Assembly (NCBI GenBank): GCA_965153455.1 | Contig: OZ234496.1 | Coordinates: 15,554,304-15,618,303, forward strand | Direction: 5' to 3' | DNA length: 64,000 nucleotides | From: Sphagnum compactum | Lineage: Eukaryota; Bryophyta; Sphagnopsida; Sphagnales | In this document: positions 25,476 to 36,912 of the stretch, piece by piece | Layout: each line of letters starts with the position of its first letter | How positions within the stretch are numbered: position 1 is the first letter of the stretch | Position numbers and translations under genes: made by a program | Notes under the pieces: generated by a model | The model's input: the letters and a program-made list of their open reading frames with translations, nothing else | The model's database searches: none | Told to the model about the DNA's origin: nothing

Positions 25476-28264
25476 CTAGTGTTGAGCACTCATCTTTTGC
25501 CGACTGCGAGTTTCTCTTGGAGGTAGTTGAGGTGCCGCAATAGATGCTTTCTTCTTACGCTGGTTGTGGCCCAATCTTGCAAGTTGTGGAGGCAACACTT
25601 CCATGCAATCCTCTGAAGAGTCTCCAGCAGCAGCACCATTATCCTCATTGCTTTCAGACACTGCATTCTCATTTACATCAAAACCTGATACCCTGTTCCT
25701 GGGCCCCTCATCTTCATCAGAGACTAGGTTACCATGCTCATCATTATCATCACTATTGTCAAGGGCTGCATTACCATTTTCCTCCATTTCATCGTCATTG
25801 TCATCTGCAACATTTGACGTGTGGGGAATCTTCCAGTTTGCACCACATTCTGGGCACACCTTACGAACCTGCAGCAAAATCCAGCTCAACCCACATATGT
25901 TTAGTCCTCTGTTCCACTGAAGCTCCATGAAGTACTAATTTAACACGAGTTTGGGTCCAACACAGGAAACAAAAGCCACAAGTCAAATCTGCAGTAAGTG
26001 CTGCCCTCAGCACAAGAAGTAATGGCAGTACATCCTTTTCAGTATGCAGAATGACAGTGATAATATTGAAGTATGGGGGAGTGAAAACCCACTACCTGAG
26101 TGTGGCCAAACTTTCTAGGAACACAGTAGCTGTGCATGCGCACGTTGCAAGCTTCATTTCTGCAAGGCTGTGCCTGTAAAGTGCCCACTGATGTTAAAAA
26201 CATTTAACTTCTCCACATAGTCACAAATGTTTCAGTCTCCTAAAGCTGATCAGATGACAACATTACATGTGATTTTGGCTGGTTCATCATACATCAGATT
26301 CTTGACTCCTTGGTGCCAAGTCAATTCTTGCTCTGACAGGAACTATTGATCTTTGTCCAAACATTCAACAGCCACATGCATTGAGGACCCATGAGTATTC
26401 CATGATACTCAACTTGGAGGGACACAATTAGACAATCTACCTGTTTCCCTGCAGTTAGCAAAGTCACATTTTTTACCTTGGTTTCGGCCAACATCAAGGT
26501 GGGATGTGATGGTTCTCAGAGTTTAGAGTTCTTAACTATCAAACCAGAAAAATTATGATCAATTACAAAGGAAGAAAACTAAGGTGACGAAAACTCACAA
26601 GACTCAAAACAATGTACCTTAATGGCAGCCTCATTACAGACATCACAAAGTGGGAGGTCAAAGTTTTTGAAGAAATTTCTAAGCTCAAGGAATGCCATCA
26701 CCCCAAGAGCTATCTGTCCATTGTCTGTGCGACTCAACCATTTGTCAGATACCAAACTTGCCAAGGTCTCCTCTTTGGCTGCTAGAGTGAGATGAAGAGG
26801 CACTGCTTGAGTGCTACTTGTTGGTGCTTGTGACTGCAGCTCTGCCTATAACCCACCAAAAAGGACCATTGATATCAATCATCTCAGGGTTTAGGGTGTG
26901 TGAATCTGCAACTCCAGAGCACTATGTCTAGAACAACCCATATCTAATGAAATTGCAGAGAAATCTCCACACCAGATGAGACTTGCTCAAAAAGTGTCAG
27001 GCTGTCGCCTTCACCCATGCTGGCAATTTTTGTCTTCATATCAGTGCCCACTACAGAAGGACAAAAATCTAAAGAGATGGACATTGATCCAACCCTCAAA
27101 TAACCATCAAAGTCTCTTCAAGTGTCTTGTTTTTCTAAAGAGAAAAACACCCCCAAAAACATAAATGAGAAAATATTGTTGCTGTTTATGTAACAGAGAT
27201 GAGAACAGAAGAGGTGAATGACCTGAGTGTCAAGAGGAAGATTGAGGGCTTCCATGCTGGATATGACACCACTTCCGGTTGAGTCTTGCAAGATTGCTTC
27301 CATCTACCCAACACGTGTATGTCATTACCAACTGCTTCAGATAGAGCAGGTTTTGTTACAACAAACAAAATGGAACAAAACATGGCTGACCAACAGCAGA
27401 TTGAATATCAACCAAAAAAGCAGAAAAAACAACTTGAGCTTTTGACATTACATTTCTTCATGGTGTTTGAGCTTCATCAGTTTCAACACACAATTTCTTC
27501 ATGAATAAATTGCCTGTCAACATATGCACCAGAGGGGGTGACAATAAAATGAAATAGGAAAAACAAAAACTGTCTCTCAGACCAGTGACATTCTTTCTCC
27601 AAAAAACTGGAAAAGATACAGGGTTATGAGATGCTCAGAAAAGAGAAAAAGCAATGACTTACAATGGCCTTGAAGAGGCAAATCTGCACATGTGTAAATC
27701 TCGTCCCCATCTTTGCTTCTTCATTCGCAAGCTTGTTCACAAGGCCATAGTAGAGGATTCCATCATACTGGTTTGCACTACCTCTGATCTCCATTTGCAC
27801 ATAGTCAAGCTCCTTGTTCACCACTCCTAAGAAGTCAAAAAACCCATCTGCAAAAGAACACTCCCACAAAAAAACTTCAGAGCCATCTCTTCAGCTGTGG
27901 AGAAAACCAAATTACAGGAAGAAGAAGCAGAGAATCAAAACATCTGTTCACAAGAAGAACTCACTCTGCTGTTGTGGGTGGGTAAACAGAACTCCTGAGG
28001 ATTTCGTTTGATAGAGAGAAGGAATGCAAGGTTCAGGGGAGAACCAGAATGGCAATTGACAGACAGCATTGGGAAAAGAAGAGGAGAGCAAAGAGAAGAA
28101 GAGCAAAGAAGATGCGTGACAGAGCAGAGGAATGATGGTGCACCTTCTTCTCTGCTTTGGAAAAGATTTGTAAACATGGTCTTTGCATGCTTCTCATCAA
28201 GAGGTCCACGCCTCATGAGCGCTTGAATGTAAGTGTGATGTCTCTCGTCCAATCCCACCACCAT
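25476..28264 (-). CDS. NSE1: NSE1, RING-like subunit of the SMC5/6 complex, six exons
   Basis: NSE1 forms a subcomplex with NSE3 and NSE4 in SMC5/6 and has a variant RING with ubiquitin-ligase activity, acting in nuclear DNA repair. Minus-strand exons: 28144-28264, 27663-27847, 27223-27303, 26618-26845, 26096-26173, 25476-25868, in phase, giving 361 residues. The N-terminus has the family's RHHTYIQALMRRGPLDEK; winged-helix parts follow (VNKELDYVQMEIRGS, then LVSDKWLSR). The C4HC3 zinc ligands are complete: C196, C199, C209, C214, H219, C222, C236, C239. Oddities: exon 1 uses a weak-looking GTGCAC donor, and the tail after the RING is long (about 120 residues), first strongly acidic, then basic. 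The start is set by homology. Its 5' end is duplicated upstream, and it is head-to-head with the NSUN6-like gene. Confidence 0.9.
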
Positions 28265-28580
28265 GATAGCTTATATAATCCCCTCGTGAGCTCTAAAAGA
28301 TCGTCTTCTTCCTCTACTCCTCCCCCGTACAAGAAGCTCCTCTTCTTTGCTAACTTTCTTCCTTCGTTTCCTCAAGACGCACAGATGATCCTCTAAGGGT
28401 TTAGGCGTTCAGGATTGATGCCTCTCGTCCAACTCCATCACCATAGCTTGTAAAATCCCCTGAGCTGCAAAGGTCGTCTTCCACTTCTCCTCTGTGCAAG
28501 AAGCTCCTCTTCTTTGTCAACTTTCTTCCTTCGTTTTCTCAAGATTGCTGCTGCACAGAGGATCCTCTCAGGGTTTAGGG
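28236..28580 (+). repeat. 181-bp tandem duplication spanning the NSE1 start
   Basis: Copy 1 begins with tgatgtctctcgtcc at 28236, copy 2 with tgatgcctctcgtcc at 28417, an offset of 181 bp. Similarity runs through acaagaagctcctcttcttt and aactttcttccttcgttt to the final agggttta. Copy 1 contains the true NSE1 ATG (28264, minus) and copy 2 has a matching ATG at exactly 28445. The copies are diverged by several substitutions and small indels. Confidence 0.92.
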
Positions 28581-28787
28581 TTTGGTGGTCTCTTCTGGTT
28601 CCTCATGGCAACCAAGCCGCGAAGATTGCTGGAGAGAATACTGTAGGTAATGTTGCAGAGGAGCGAAATCCTGGGAGGAGATGATGATTCGAAGCCACCC
28701 GCTGAAGAAACTCTCATGAAGAAGAAGTGCAGAGGATTTGTGTTCTACCCAATAATAGTGTAGCTAGCTGCAGTCTTGAGGAAGAGG
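28265..28787. promoter_or_regulatory. Shared 523-bp intergenic region between divergent genes
   Basis: The start codons of NSE1 (minus, 28264) and the NSUN6-like gene (plus, 28788) are 523 bp apart, so both 5' leaders and core promoters must lie here. The interval is pyrimidine-rich on the plus strand (CTCTTCTT runs) and holds telo-box type words (AGGGTTTAGG near 28397; CAGGGTTTAGGGTTT at 28570-28584). Telo-boxes are known near the 5' ends of plant genes for translation and proliferation. A bidirectional promoter is inferred from geometry only. Confidence 0.6.
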
Positions 28788-31700
28788 ATGGAGAACACTA
28801 CCACCACACTACTAGAGCCAACATATCGACCAAGACTGGAGTGGAATACTGAAGTTTATGAGTACCTCAGCAAAGCTTATGGGCACCAACACTTTGCTCA
28901 GATCTGCAATGCTCTCATGTGAGTCTGTCTTCATGGAGTTTATTTTCATGGAGATTTTTCTCTGCAACTTCATCAAGCTTTCATTGCTACTCATCTCTCT
29001 CACATCTGATCTTTCCATTTCAAAGTTCTGTTAGTCCTTTTTCTTCAACAGGAAATAATTTTCTTCCAGTTAGATGTGTGTATCGAGAGCAGAGCCAAAG
29101 TTCCAGCTTCTTTGCAGAGATCAGGGTTTAGGGTTTAGGGTATGCAGATTGCTGATCTCTGCAATCCATTACAGTTTGCTGCGATCTGCAGCAATCTATT
29201 GTGGTTAGCCACCACACTAAGCAGTTGCACTGCATCATCCATCTGAAGACTCACTGCATCTTTCTTTCTGATTTTATGTCATTCTGGGACAGTCGGCCTG
29301 CGATCCAATCCTGTGTGCGGGTCAACACTCTGGAGACAACTACAGCTGAGGTGATTCGAAAACTGCGCAAACATTTACTGAAGAAGAAAGAGGTCACAGA
29401 AGAAGCCACTGGCAACCACCACACAGGAACAACACAAAAAGAAGATGCTGTTAGTCTACCTCTAACACAAGCTGCTGCTGTATCCTCTGAAGATATTCTT
29501 CCAAGGCAGCAGCAGCAGCAGGTACCTGCTGCTGCTGCAGGGGACCCAAAGTTTGAAGAAAGGAATGCTGCTGAATGCTGCTTTGAGCACGAATTGTTGA
29601 AGAATGTGGTCTTAGTGAGAGGGAAAGGTCCCTGCAATATCAACTACAAAATTGGAAAAGAAGATAATGAAAGTGGCTTGAAGGAAGTGGTTGTGAGCCG
29701 CAAGTGTGGAGAAGCAGTCCTGCGAGGGGCCCATGTATGCAGCAGACACTCAAGATTTTCATCATCCATTACATTGTGGCTTTGCATTGCACACACATTC
29801 TTTCTATCCCACAATCACAGCTGCTCTCAAAACATTGATAGTTTGAAGTGGGTGGATGGCTTGTGTCGGATTTCTCAGGTGTTTGTTCCTGGAGTTTTAG
29901 CTTGCAGTGGACATGTGGAGAGGGGTGAGATGGTGGCTGTATCAGTGGCAGTGGAGAGGCCTGATGGAGCAGGGGGATGGTGTGTTGGTGTCACGAGAGG
30001 AACTACATTGTCATCTCAGCATGCCAATTCACGTGAGTATTTTTTCAACATTACTTCTGGATATGGTGATGTTGTAGCAGCAACTTGCCTATTTTTGTGG
30101 GTTTGGATTTTGCACCCTAAGAATGAAACTGATGGGTTTCCTTGGAGAGATTTTGCTCACTGCATTTCTTTCAACCTGTACCTATGCAAGATTTTGGAAT
30201 TCTGGTTTTGACAAGCAAAGGGTTGCGATTTGTGGCAGAGTTTGAAGACACTTCACGGAGTGGGTGGTTTATAGGAACAGGTCGAGCAATGATGACCAGA
30301 GCTAGCCTCTTCAGAGAGACCAAAGGTGTGGCTGTTGAGATGGTGGACCGTGTATTCGACCTCCCATCTTTCAATGGTATGGTGTTGTACACTCAGCCTG
30401 CATTGTTCAGTTTGTCTCTCCTTGTGCACAAAGTTCAGTTGTCTGTTTCTGGCAATTGCAATTGTCCTGCAAGGATTCGCATGCCATAGTCTGGAGAATT
30501 CAGTTATTGTGAGAATCTGGCTTCCTTACTTCTGCTGTAGCCAAACAAAAAATGATTTGCTTGTTTGTTGTCTTGATTACTTTTTGCATTGTCCTGTTTT
30601 TGCAGTGCAAGCACATGCACTCTTGTAGTCTAACAAGGAGAATTGATGCTTGACAGGCCTGCTGACAGGCGACATTTTCTTGCAAAATCTGCCAAGTGTT
30701 GTTGCTGCACATGTGCTTGGTATGTTGCATGGGTACTTCTATGTGCATTCCCTTCATTTGTAAGCAAACAAAAAATTGGTGGAGAGATAATTCTTAGAGA
30801 GAGTAGCTGGGAACCAGTCAAAGCTGGAGATAAGAAGAGGTGGGTGGCATTTAGGAGAGAACCAAAGTGTTGACAGGAGACACGGGTTCAGAGATTCTGC
30901 AAAGTACGCCTCGATGACAATGTTGGTTGATGTTTCAGATCCGAAGCCAGGTGAATGTATCTTGGACATGTGTGCAGCACCGGGTGGTAAGACAACCGCA
31001 ATTGCAATGCTGATGGAGGATAAGGGTGAAATCATAGCCCTGGACCGCTCTCACAATAAGGTGAGCTTTCACCTTTGGACCCACATTATGATAGAACCAT
31101 GTTATGAAGTTAGTCTTATCCATGATCTTGAAAACCAAGCTGCATCTTGGCCAAGTCAGTTTAAAGCTTGATGTTGATGGATCTCACAGGTGTCAGATAT
31201 TGTGCGTTTGTCCGAGGAAATGAAGCTCACTTGCATACATGCTATGAAAATGGATGCATTGAAGTCTGTTCTGTCAGAGAGCACCAAGATTGACACTTGC
31301 TTGAATCAACCCTGTAATTTGGATCCCAGACAATCCAGTGCATGTCTTGTTGACGAGCAGAATGCAGCTGGCAGCAGAATGAGAAAGACAGAAGTGCAGA
31401 CCACAGCAGCTCTGAATTCTTCTCTGGACAAAGGTATGCACTGAACCACTGGTGAAGGGATACTTTAGGATGTTGTGCGCATTGTGTAGACATGTCCAGT
31501 ACTTCTCATACACAAATCACCACCTGCTTTGAGAAGCAAAGGATTTTAGAAACCACTTTCTCCGACTTTTGGCAGTTTAGCTTATGTAGACAGTTGTTCC
31601 CTGAAGCACATTCATGTACTTTGTCTTGAAACTTACACATGAGTTTTTGTGGATTGATGTCCTTGAAGACACGGGAGCTTATGCAAGTAGAGCTGAGGCC

Positions 31701-33290
31701 CGGAAAGCAGCACGGAGGCTAAAAACAGGCCAGAATGTAGGGGAACGACTGCCACCTATAAAGGGTTTTTGTCCTCGGAGTTTTGACCGAGTTTTATTGG
31801 ATGCACCTTGCTCTGCCTTGGGTTTACGACCACGTCTGTTTGCAGGACAGGTATTGGCAACCCAATCCAGAATCATGGTGAAAGAGCAGCACCCAGCATA
31901 TTTCAGGGGCAAAGCATGTTGAAGTTTGATTTTTCAAGGTCTCAAATGTCAACCCTGGTGTATTGAAATAGTAATATTTGTGGATTTTCAGGAGACACTG
32001 GAGAGTTTGAGGAAGCATTCAAACTATCAGCGGAGAATGTTAGACCAGGCTGCGCAGCTGGTTCGACCAGGTGGCACTCTAGTGTATTCCACGTAAGCAT
32101 TAATTTGTTCTACAACTTGTGTGGTTGATTGAATCAATTACTTGGACTTCTGACAGTGAAGAATTGTGCCAAGGAGAGTGGCACATGGACAACTGAGTTT
32201 ACACTAAGTCCTGCAGTCTTTTTTGTCCATTGATTGTTTCATGGAATGTGGTGCAGATGTACATTGAACCCAGGAGAAAATGAGGCAGTGGTGCGCTATG
32301 CTTTGGACACATACCCTTTCCTGTCTCTTGCACCTCAGGTGTGTAAAGCTGGCATTTAGTGTAAGCCATGGTCCTTTCTGATGTGGTTGGTTATTGTTTG
32401 CAGTACTTGTATCAATAGAAGTGTTAAAGGTTAACAGGTTTTGTGTTGGGGACAAAGACCCACTTTGGGAGAAATGAGTTCATAGATGGACTGAGCATTT
32501 TGCTTTGTGTTTCTAGTGCTTATGTCATGAAGAATGCTCAACATGTGCAGCAGGTGGTCAAATAGGGCTTTTTACAAAGGATGAGGATTCTGGGTTTTTG
32601 CAGCATCCAAGAATCGGGGGCCCAGGGCTGGTAGGCGGACAAGATGTGTTTGATGGCTCAGCTTTCAGGTCAGTGTTGAATTTTTCAAAAAAAATTTGCA
32701 AATATTTTCAGGTGCAAGTTAGTGGAATTATTGAAAAACCAAGGGGTAGATATCATATCCTTTGCTTGGCAACTCCCTGAAATGAGTCTTCTCATTGCTT
32801 CTGGAAATGTGACAGAAACTCTGTATGCAGATTTTGTAGAATGGGTTGCCCAAATTTTGGGGCAATTATTAGATCCCTATCTACACCCACTGTTGGGATC
32901 TGACGCAGTCTGTGGGTAGTCATTGCAGCTCATCTCTGCTATTTGTGATGATAGAGATTGTCTAACACTCTGTGATTCACTCTCACAAGGTTATCACTCC
33001 ATGCATGGCTGTGTTACCTTCACAGTGTTACAACTGCATTCATTGTTGTGGTAGCTTCAAAAGTAGAGATTTCTCTGCAATCTCATAAAATCTAAAATAG
33101 TAATGATTCCAGAGTCTACTTTGGTAAATAGAATCTGAATCTGGTGTTTTATTGTTTTATCAGGCAGTGGCTTAGGGAAGGGGAGCAGCATATGGTTCAA
33201 CGATTCGACCCATCAGGACCAAATGATACCATTGGATTTTTCATTGCAAAGTTTGCAGTGGATTTGCCCTTGGAGGAACTGGCAATGTGA
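28788..33290 (+). CDS. NSUN6-type RNA cytosine-C5 methyltransferase, 12 exons
   Basis: Transfers methyl from S-adenosylmethionine to C5 of cytosine in RNA; NSUN6 relatives act on tRNA acceptor stems. Exons in phase: 28788-28918, 29293-29734, 29879-30032, 30239-30376, 30657-30719, 30939-31060, 31190-31433, 31669-31850, 31992-32092, 32257-32338, 32604-32668, 33164-33290, giving 616 residues; all introns GT-AG. A PUA domain spans about 192-288 (VFVPGVLACSGHVERGE). The SAM motif is LDMCAAPGGKTT (319-330), motif IV is DAPCSALG with Cys479, and motif VI is YSTCTLNPGENE with Cys527; both catalytic cysteines are present. The C-terminus FDPSGPNDTIGFFIAKF is typical. Exon 2 carries a CAG/CTG palindrome encoding Gln then Ala, a low-complexity insert before the PUA. 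Intron 2 is 144 bp with no stop, so reading continues if it is retained. It most resembles the single plant PUA-bearing NSUN protein (Arabidopsis At1g06560, from memory). Confidence 0.93.
29124..29140 (+). repeat. Telomere-type TTTAGGG run in intron 1
   Basis: The sequence gggtttagggtttaggg, about two and a half plant telomere units, lies in intron 1 of the NSUN6-like gene. It is short enough to be a chance or regulatory telo-box rather than a true interstitial telomere. Confidence 0.7.
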
Positions 33291-34430
33291 ATCTGGTAGT
33301 TGACCAATCCATGATGATGGAGGCAATTACAAGTTTCTTGACATTACTAAACTGCAATTTTTCATGCAACTTTACATTGGATGGGATTGACAACAATGCC
33401 TACAACACTTGGAGATACAGTTTTGAATCAGTTGTATCTACAATACAAAAAATTGCAACTGACAAATTTTTTGATCTGGTCTCCAATTTTCTGGAGGATC
33501 CATAATTGGCTAGCACTCCATCCTCTTGAATCGTTTGTGTGTGCATGAGTGATTGATCATCCCTGTTGGTAGTATGAAGTAGAAATCAAGAGCTCTTTTC
33601 CTTGGGATGAAAATTCATTTAGTAACACTAGCTAGGGTAAGTCATCCATGATTGAAGTCTTAATGTGGCATGTTTGGGAATCAATTATCATTTTGTTGCT
33701 TGGGGTTTTTTCTTTCAGGCAACTTATTTCTGTTTGAGCCAAGTTGGTTTAAGGTTGAGGTGGAAAGAGTTGTAATTTTGGTGGAAGGGTGCATTAGAAC
33801 TGAAATTGACAGTCATTAGAACAAGATTGGAGATGGTCCATCACATCCCATTATCAGTTGATTGGTCTCATGAATAATATGACTGGAATCTTGCTCTAGA
33901 ACCTGGCTTCCAGCAAGACTCTTGAAGCATCTACCTATTCGGTGATGACTAAATTAGTCCTTTGGACTAGTTAGTGTGGGAAAATGTGGTTCAATGTTAG
34001 CTGGAAATGTTTCTTGCAGCGAGCTCATTGATTGACTCAAATTTATCTAACTTTATTCATACAAACATATAAGGAAAATGTGGAAAGAAAGACAGGACAT
34101 TTATGATTTACAATTGATCCCTAAGGGTCAAATTACTAATACGGAATGGTGAAAATTAAGAACATAATTCAAACTACAAATCATAGGTAGTGAATCCAAA
34201 GTGGGAATAGGAAGTGGAAATTGAAGGGTCTTGAGTCCTCAAGGGATGGGCCATGAAAGTCATCTAATGAAAGGGATCAACATTGAAACGGAGGATTCCA
34301 ACTTTCATCCCTGAAGCTCTATTGATGTCATTGAGTAGAAAATCATCCATTTGTTTATTAAGATGTAGTCAAAGATTTCTATCTGCAAAAGGAAGGACAG
34401 ACCTCATAAAAGGAGGAATCTAATTCTTTT
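33291..34430. other. 3' flank of the methyltransferase gene, nothing recognised
   Basis: Contains the 3' UTR and then AT-rich DNA. A 72-codon ORF at 33287-33505 overlaps the stop region in another frame and is taken as chance. No transposon protein is seen. Confidence 0.5.
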
Positions 34431-34565
34431 CCTCAAATTTGTGATGTAGCTGAAGTGGTGATCATCCAGAAGAGAATTTAGCCAAATTTGGCTATCGACC
34501 AAATATGAAAAATAAATAAATTGGAGCATCCTTCTATATTTTTGACTAGTGTCTAATTTGCACTA
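34430..34565 (+). mobile_element. End of a TIR element family (copy related to 58826-59390)
   Basis: Contains gatgtagctgaagtggtgat, then atttagccaaatttggct and a cttctatatttt stretch. The same words in the same order occur near 58830-58905 and, inverted, near 59255-59390 and 59040-59095. Only one end is present here. A small non-autonomous TIR element family is inferred. Confidence 0.45.
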
Positions 34566-34974
34566 TGTTGGGATCTTCAAAGAAATATTGCTAGTTACTT
34601 ATTCAGCCCTCAAACTTGAAATTTTCCCTATACAACGGCTTAGATATGATTTGATGACTTTGGCTTGCATGTATCATTTTATTGAATTAGATGCAAAATT
34701 CAAATTCAGATCATCCAAATTCATTTGATAGGAATCTTTTTCTGCCTTTGTAGACTAAAAAAAATAAAATTGGATGACAACCTTTTCATAGGTTGAAATG
34801 CAATCATGGACCATTTGCTAAATGACCCTTATAATGACAATGTTACATATGCTTATTGTAGTTTATCTATCTTCAAATAATTAGGACCTTACAACAAAAT
34901 AACTTTTTTGTTTCACTTACCCATGTTGATTGATTGATTGATTTATGTTGATTATACCCATATTGTATAATAAG

Positions 34975-36912
34975 GGTCAATTATCAAGCAATTATGATGC
35001 TATGACTTAAAGCTCGAATATGTTGTTTCATGCCAAGTTTTCTTTGTGGATGATATGGAGGTCTAGGATTGATTGGAAAGTGGTGGTAGAGAGGGAACCT
35101 CAAGCCTGAAGGATAGTTGCCCATGTGAAGGACCCCATGTTAGGGGTAAACATTGATGCTGTGGTTTAGTTGAGCAATTGGAAGTTGCAACCCTACATGA
35201 TGATCTGATTCATAGTGTTGTTGGGTCAATATGTGCATAGTTTTTCAACAAATTGATGGACAAAATTAGTCTCATTTTCTTAGCTGCCCAAAATTCTACA
35301 CCATGTAATTTCCCATACTTTAATTAAGACTGAATTGTTTTTATTCATATGAAATAAATTAGACCATGACCAAATGATGGGTACTAGTGGCCAAGTGTTA
35401 AGTCTTTCATAAAAAATGATGATGATGATGGTTCTAATTGGCTGAGTCAACATGAGTTTGTTGAGAAAGAACTGACCATACTACTTGTGCTACAACGTAT
35501 GTTCGAGTATATGCATATACGAAATCCTAAACATTATGCATGTCAACTTGTATTTTTGTCAATTTTTTAATGTGAAAAAATAAGTGGCAATGTTCATGAG
35601 AAGATTTAACCATTTAATTTGGCCGTAAGCTAAATATGAAAGTAGATTTATTTTTTCATTTCAATATTTTGGGGTATTTACTTAACCATGTGTATAACTT
35701 ATACTATATAGATCTCAAAAAAAAATACCACTTTTAATTTTTCATATCGCTTTTTGGCTATATATATAGCCAACAAAAAGAGGCTGATGCATGCATACAG
35801 AACAAAAATGAGAAGGTGGCCATGTCTCCATATGAAAATGGGCATATGTCCTTTATTGCCAAGTTGGAAACACATTTTGACTTCATTGAAGTGCAACTAT
35901 GATGTAGAGTTTACTATAGGCAACCCTAAACCCCTAATGTTCACTATTTACCATGGACCATTATTGTGTGGTGAAACTATGCACATGTACTTGCCTGACT
36001 AATGGGTTACAAACCATCACATCACTGGCATAGGATTGCAGTGAAAGTGGCCCATTGATCCCTTCCTTCAAGGTTCCTGGAATACGCGTTCCAGGATCAT
36101 CAAAGTTGAAAATTCAGAAGATCCGCCCGCCCTTCCCTTTCCGCTTGATTTGCAGAAAAACACTGAAACTGCTTGGGGCCTCGGGGAAAGTGAAGACAAA
36201 AAACCTGTAAATCAAAATGGGGACTCATCCATCGAAAGTACAAGGCAAATGAGAACACAAGTAGACACAACTCAAAGAGAAACACATTTTATGCACCTGT
36301 TACAACTGCCTTCCGGGAGCGCAGTGATCTCTGAAAATGATTGTGTCTCTGCAATAAATGAGTGTTTCTAATCGGCCAACTACAATGATTGGCCTATGCA
36401 GTGAGAATTAAATAGTCTCTCGCGATGTATAGTTCATCGTTTGAGGTTCTCGTGGGTGAGGATGGGGGGAGAAACTAAACAGTGCACACTGGATGGGCTT
36501 TCACCATCTTCCAAGAGGGTTTTGTATTTTGGCACGGTCACACACTGAGCGTTGCTGGAGATGCATAATACCCCGACTGGTATGAAGTTTTTAAAGTGGT
36601 ACTCCATACCAGTACATGCCAGGCATGAGGAAAAGCAGAAGGAAAAAACCCCTGATACCAGGACCAGTCTGGTATGTTGAAAAAGTTGATACCTGCACAA
36701 CACTGCTTCAAACCAGCACCAGCTGCAAATAGGAAATGTTCCATGAAGTTCCCTAACTAACACCTCTCAAATTTTCTCAAATTGTGACACCAAAAATTGG
36801 AAAAAAAACTATAGCAAGTTCAAACCAGTGTTGTGCAGGTATTAGAAATGGCAACCCCTCACTGGTTAAGATCTCATCAGATTTTCCTAATGTATTTTAG
36901 GAAGCCACCTTA
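34975..36912 (+). repeat. Left arm of a giant inverted repeat
   Basis: Reading forward, this arm matches the reverse complement of about 40545-43005 in long collinear blocks. Examples: tatcaagcaa...atgctatgactta (34982) with its complement near 42970-43000; aaattagtctcattttctta (35263) with the complement near 42892-42912; the segment with tagccaacaaaaagaggctg (35765) with about 42045; ataggattgcagtgaaagtg (36031) with about 41385; and 36600-36910 with 40550-40865. Relative to the right arm it holds about 190 extra bases near 35020-35210. Arms are about 80% similar by eye, with many indels. Confidence 0.85.

Noticed and set aside
29124-29140. Interstitial telomere marking a chromosome fusion
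   Set aside because: Only about two and a half units; more likely a telo-box or chance.
29251-29643. 130-codon minus-strand ORF with a Cys run
   Set aside because: Antisense of methyltransferase exon 2; the Cys run is the complement of the CAG repeat.
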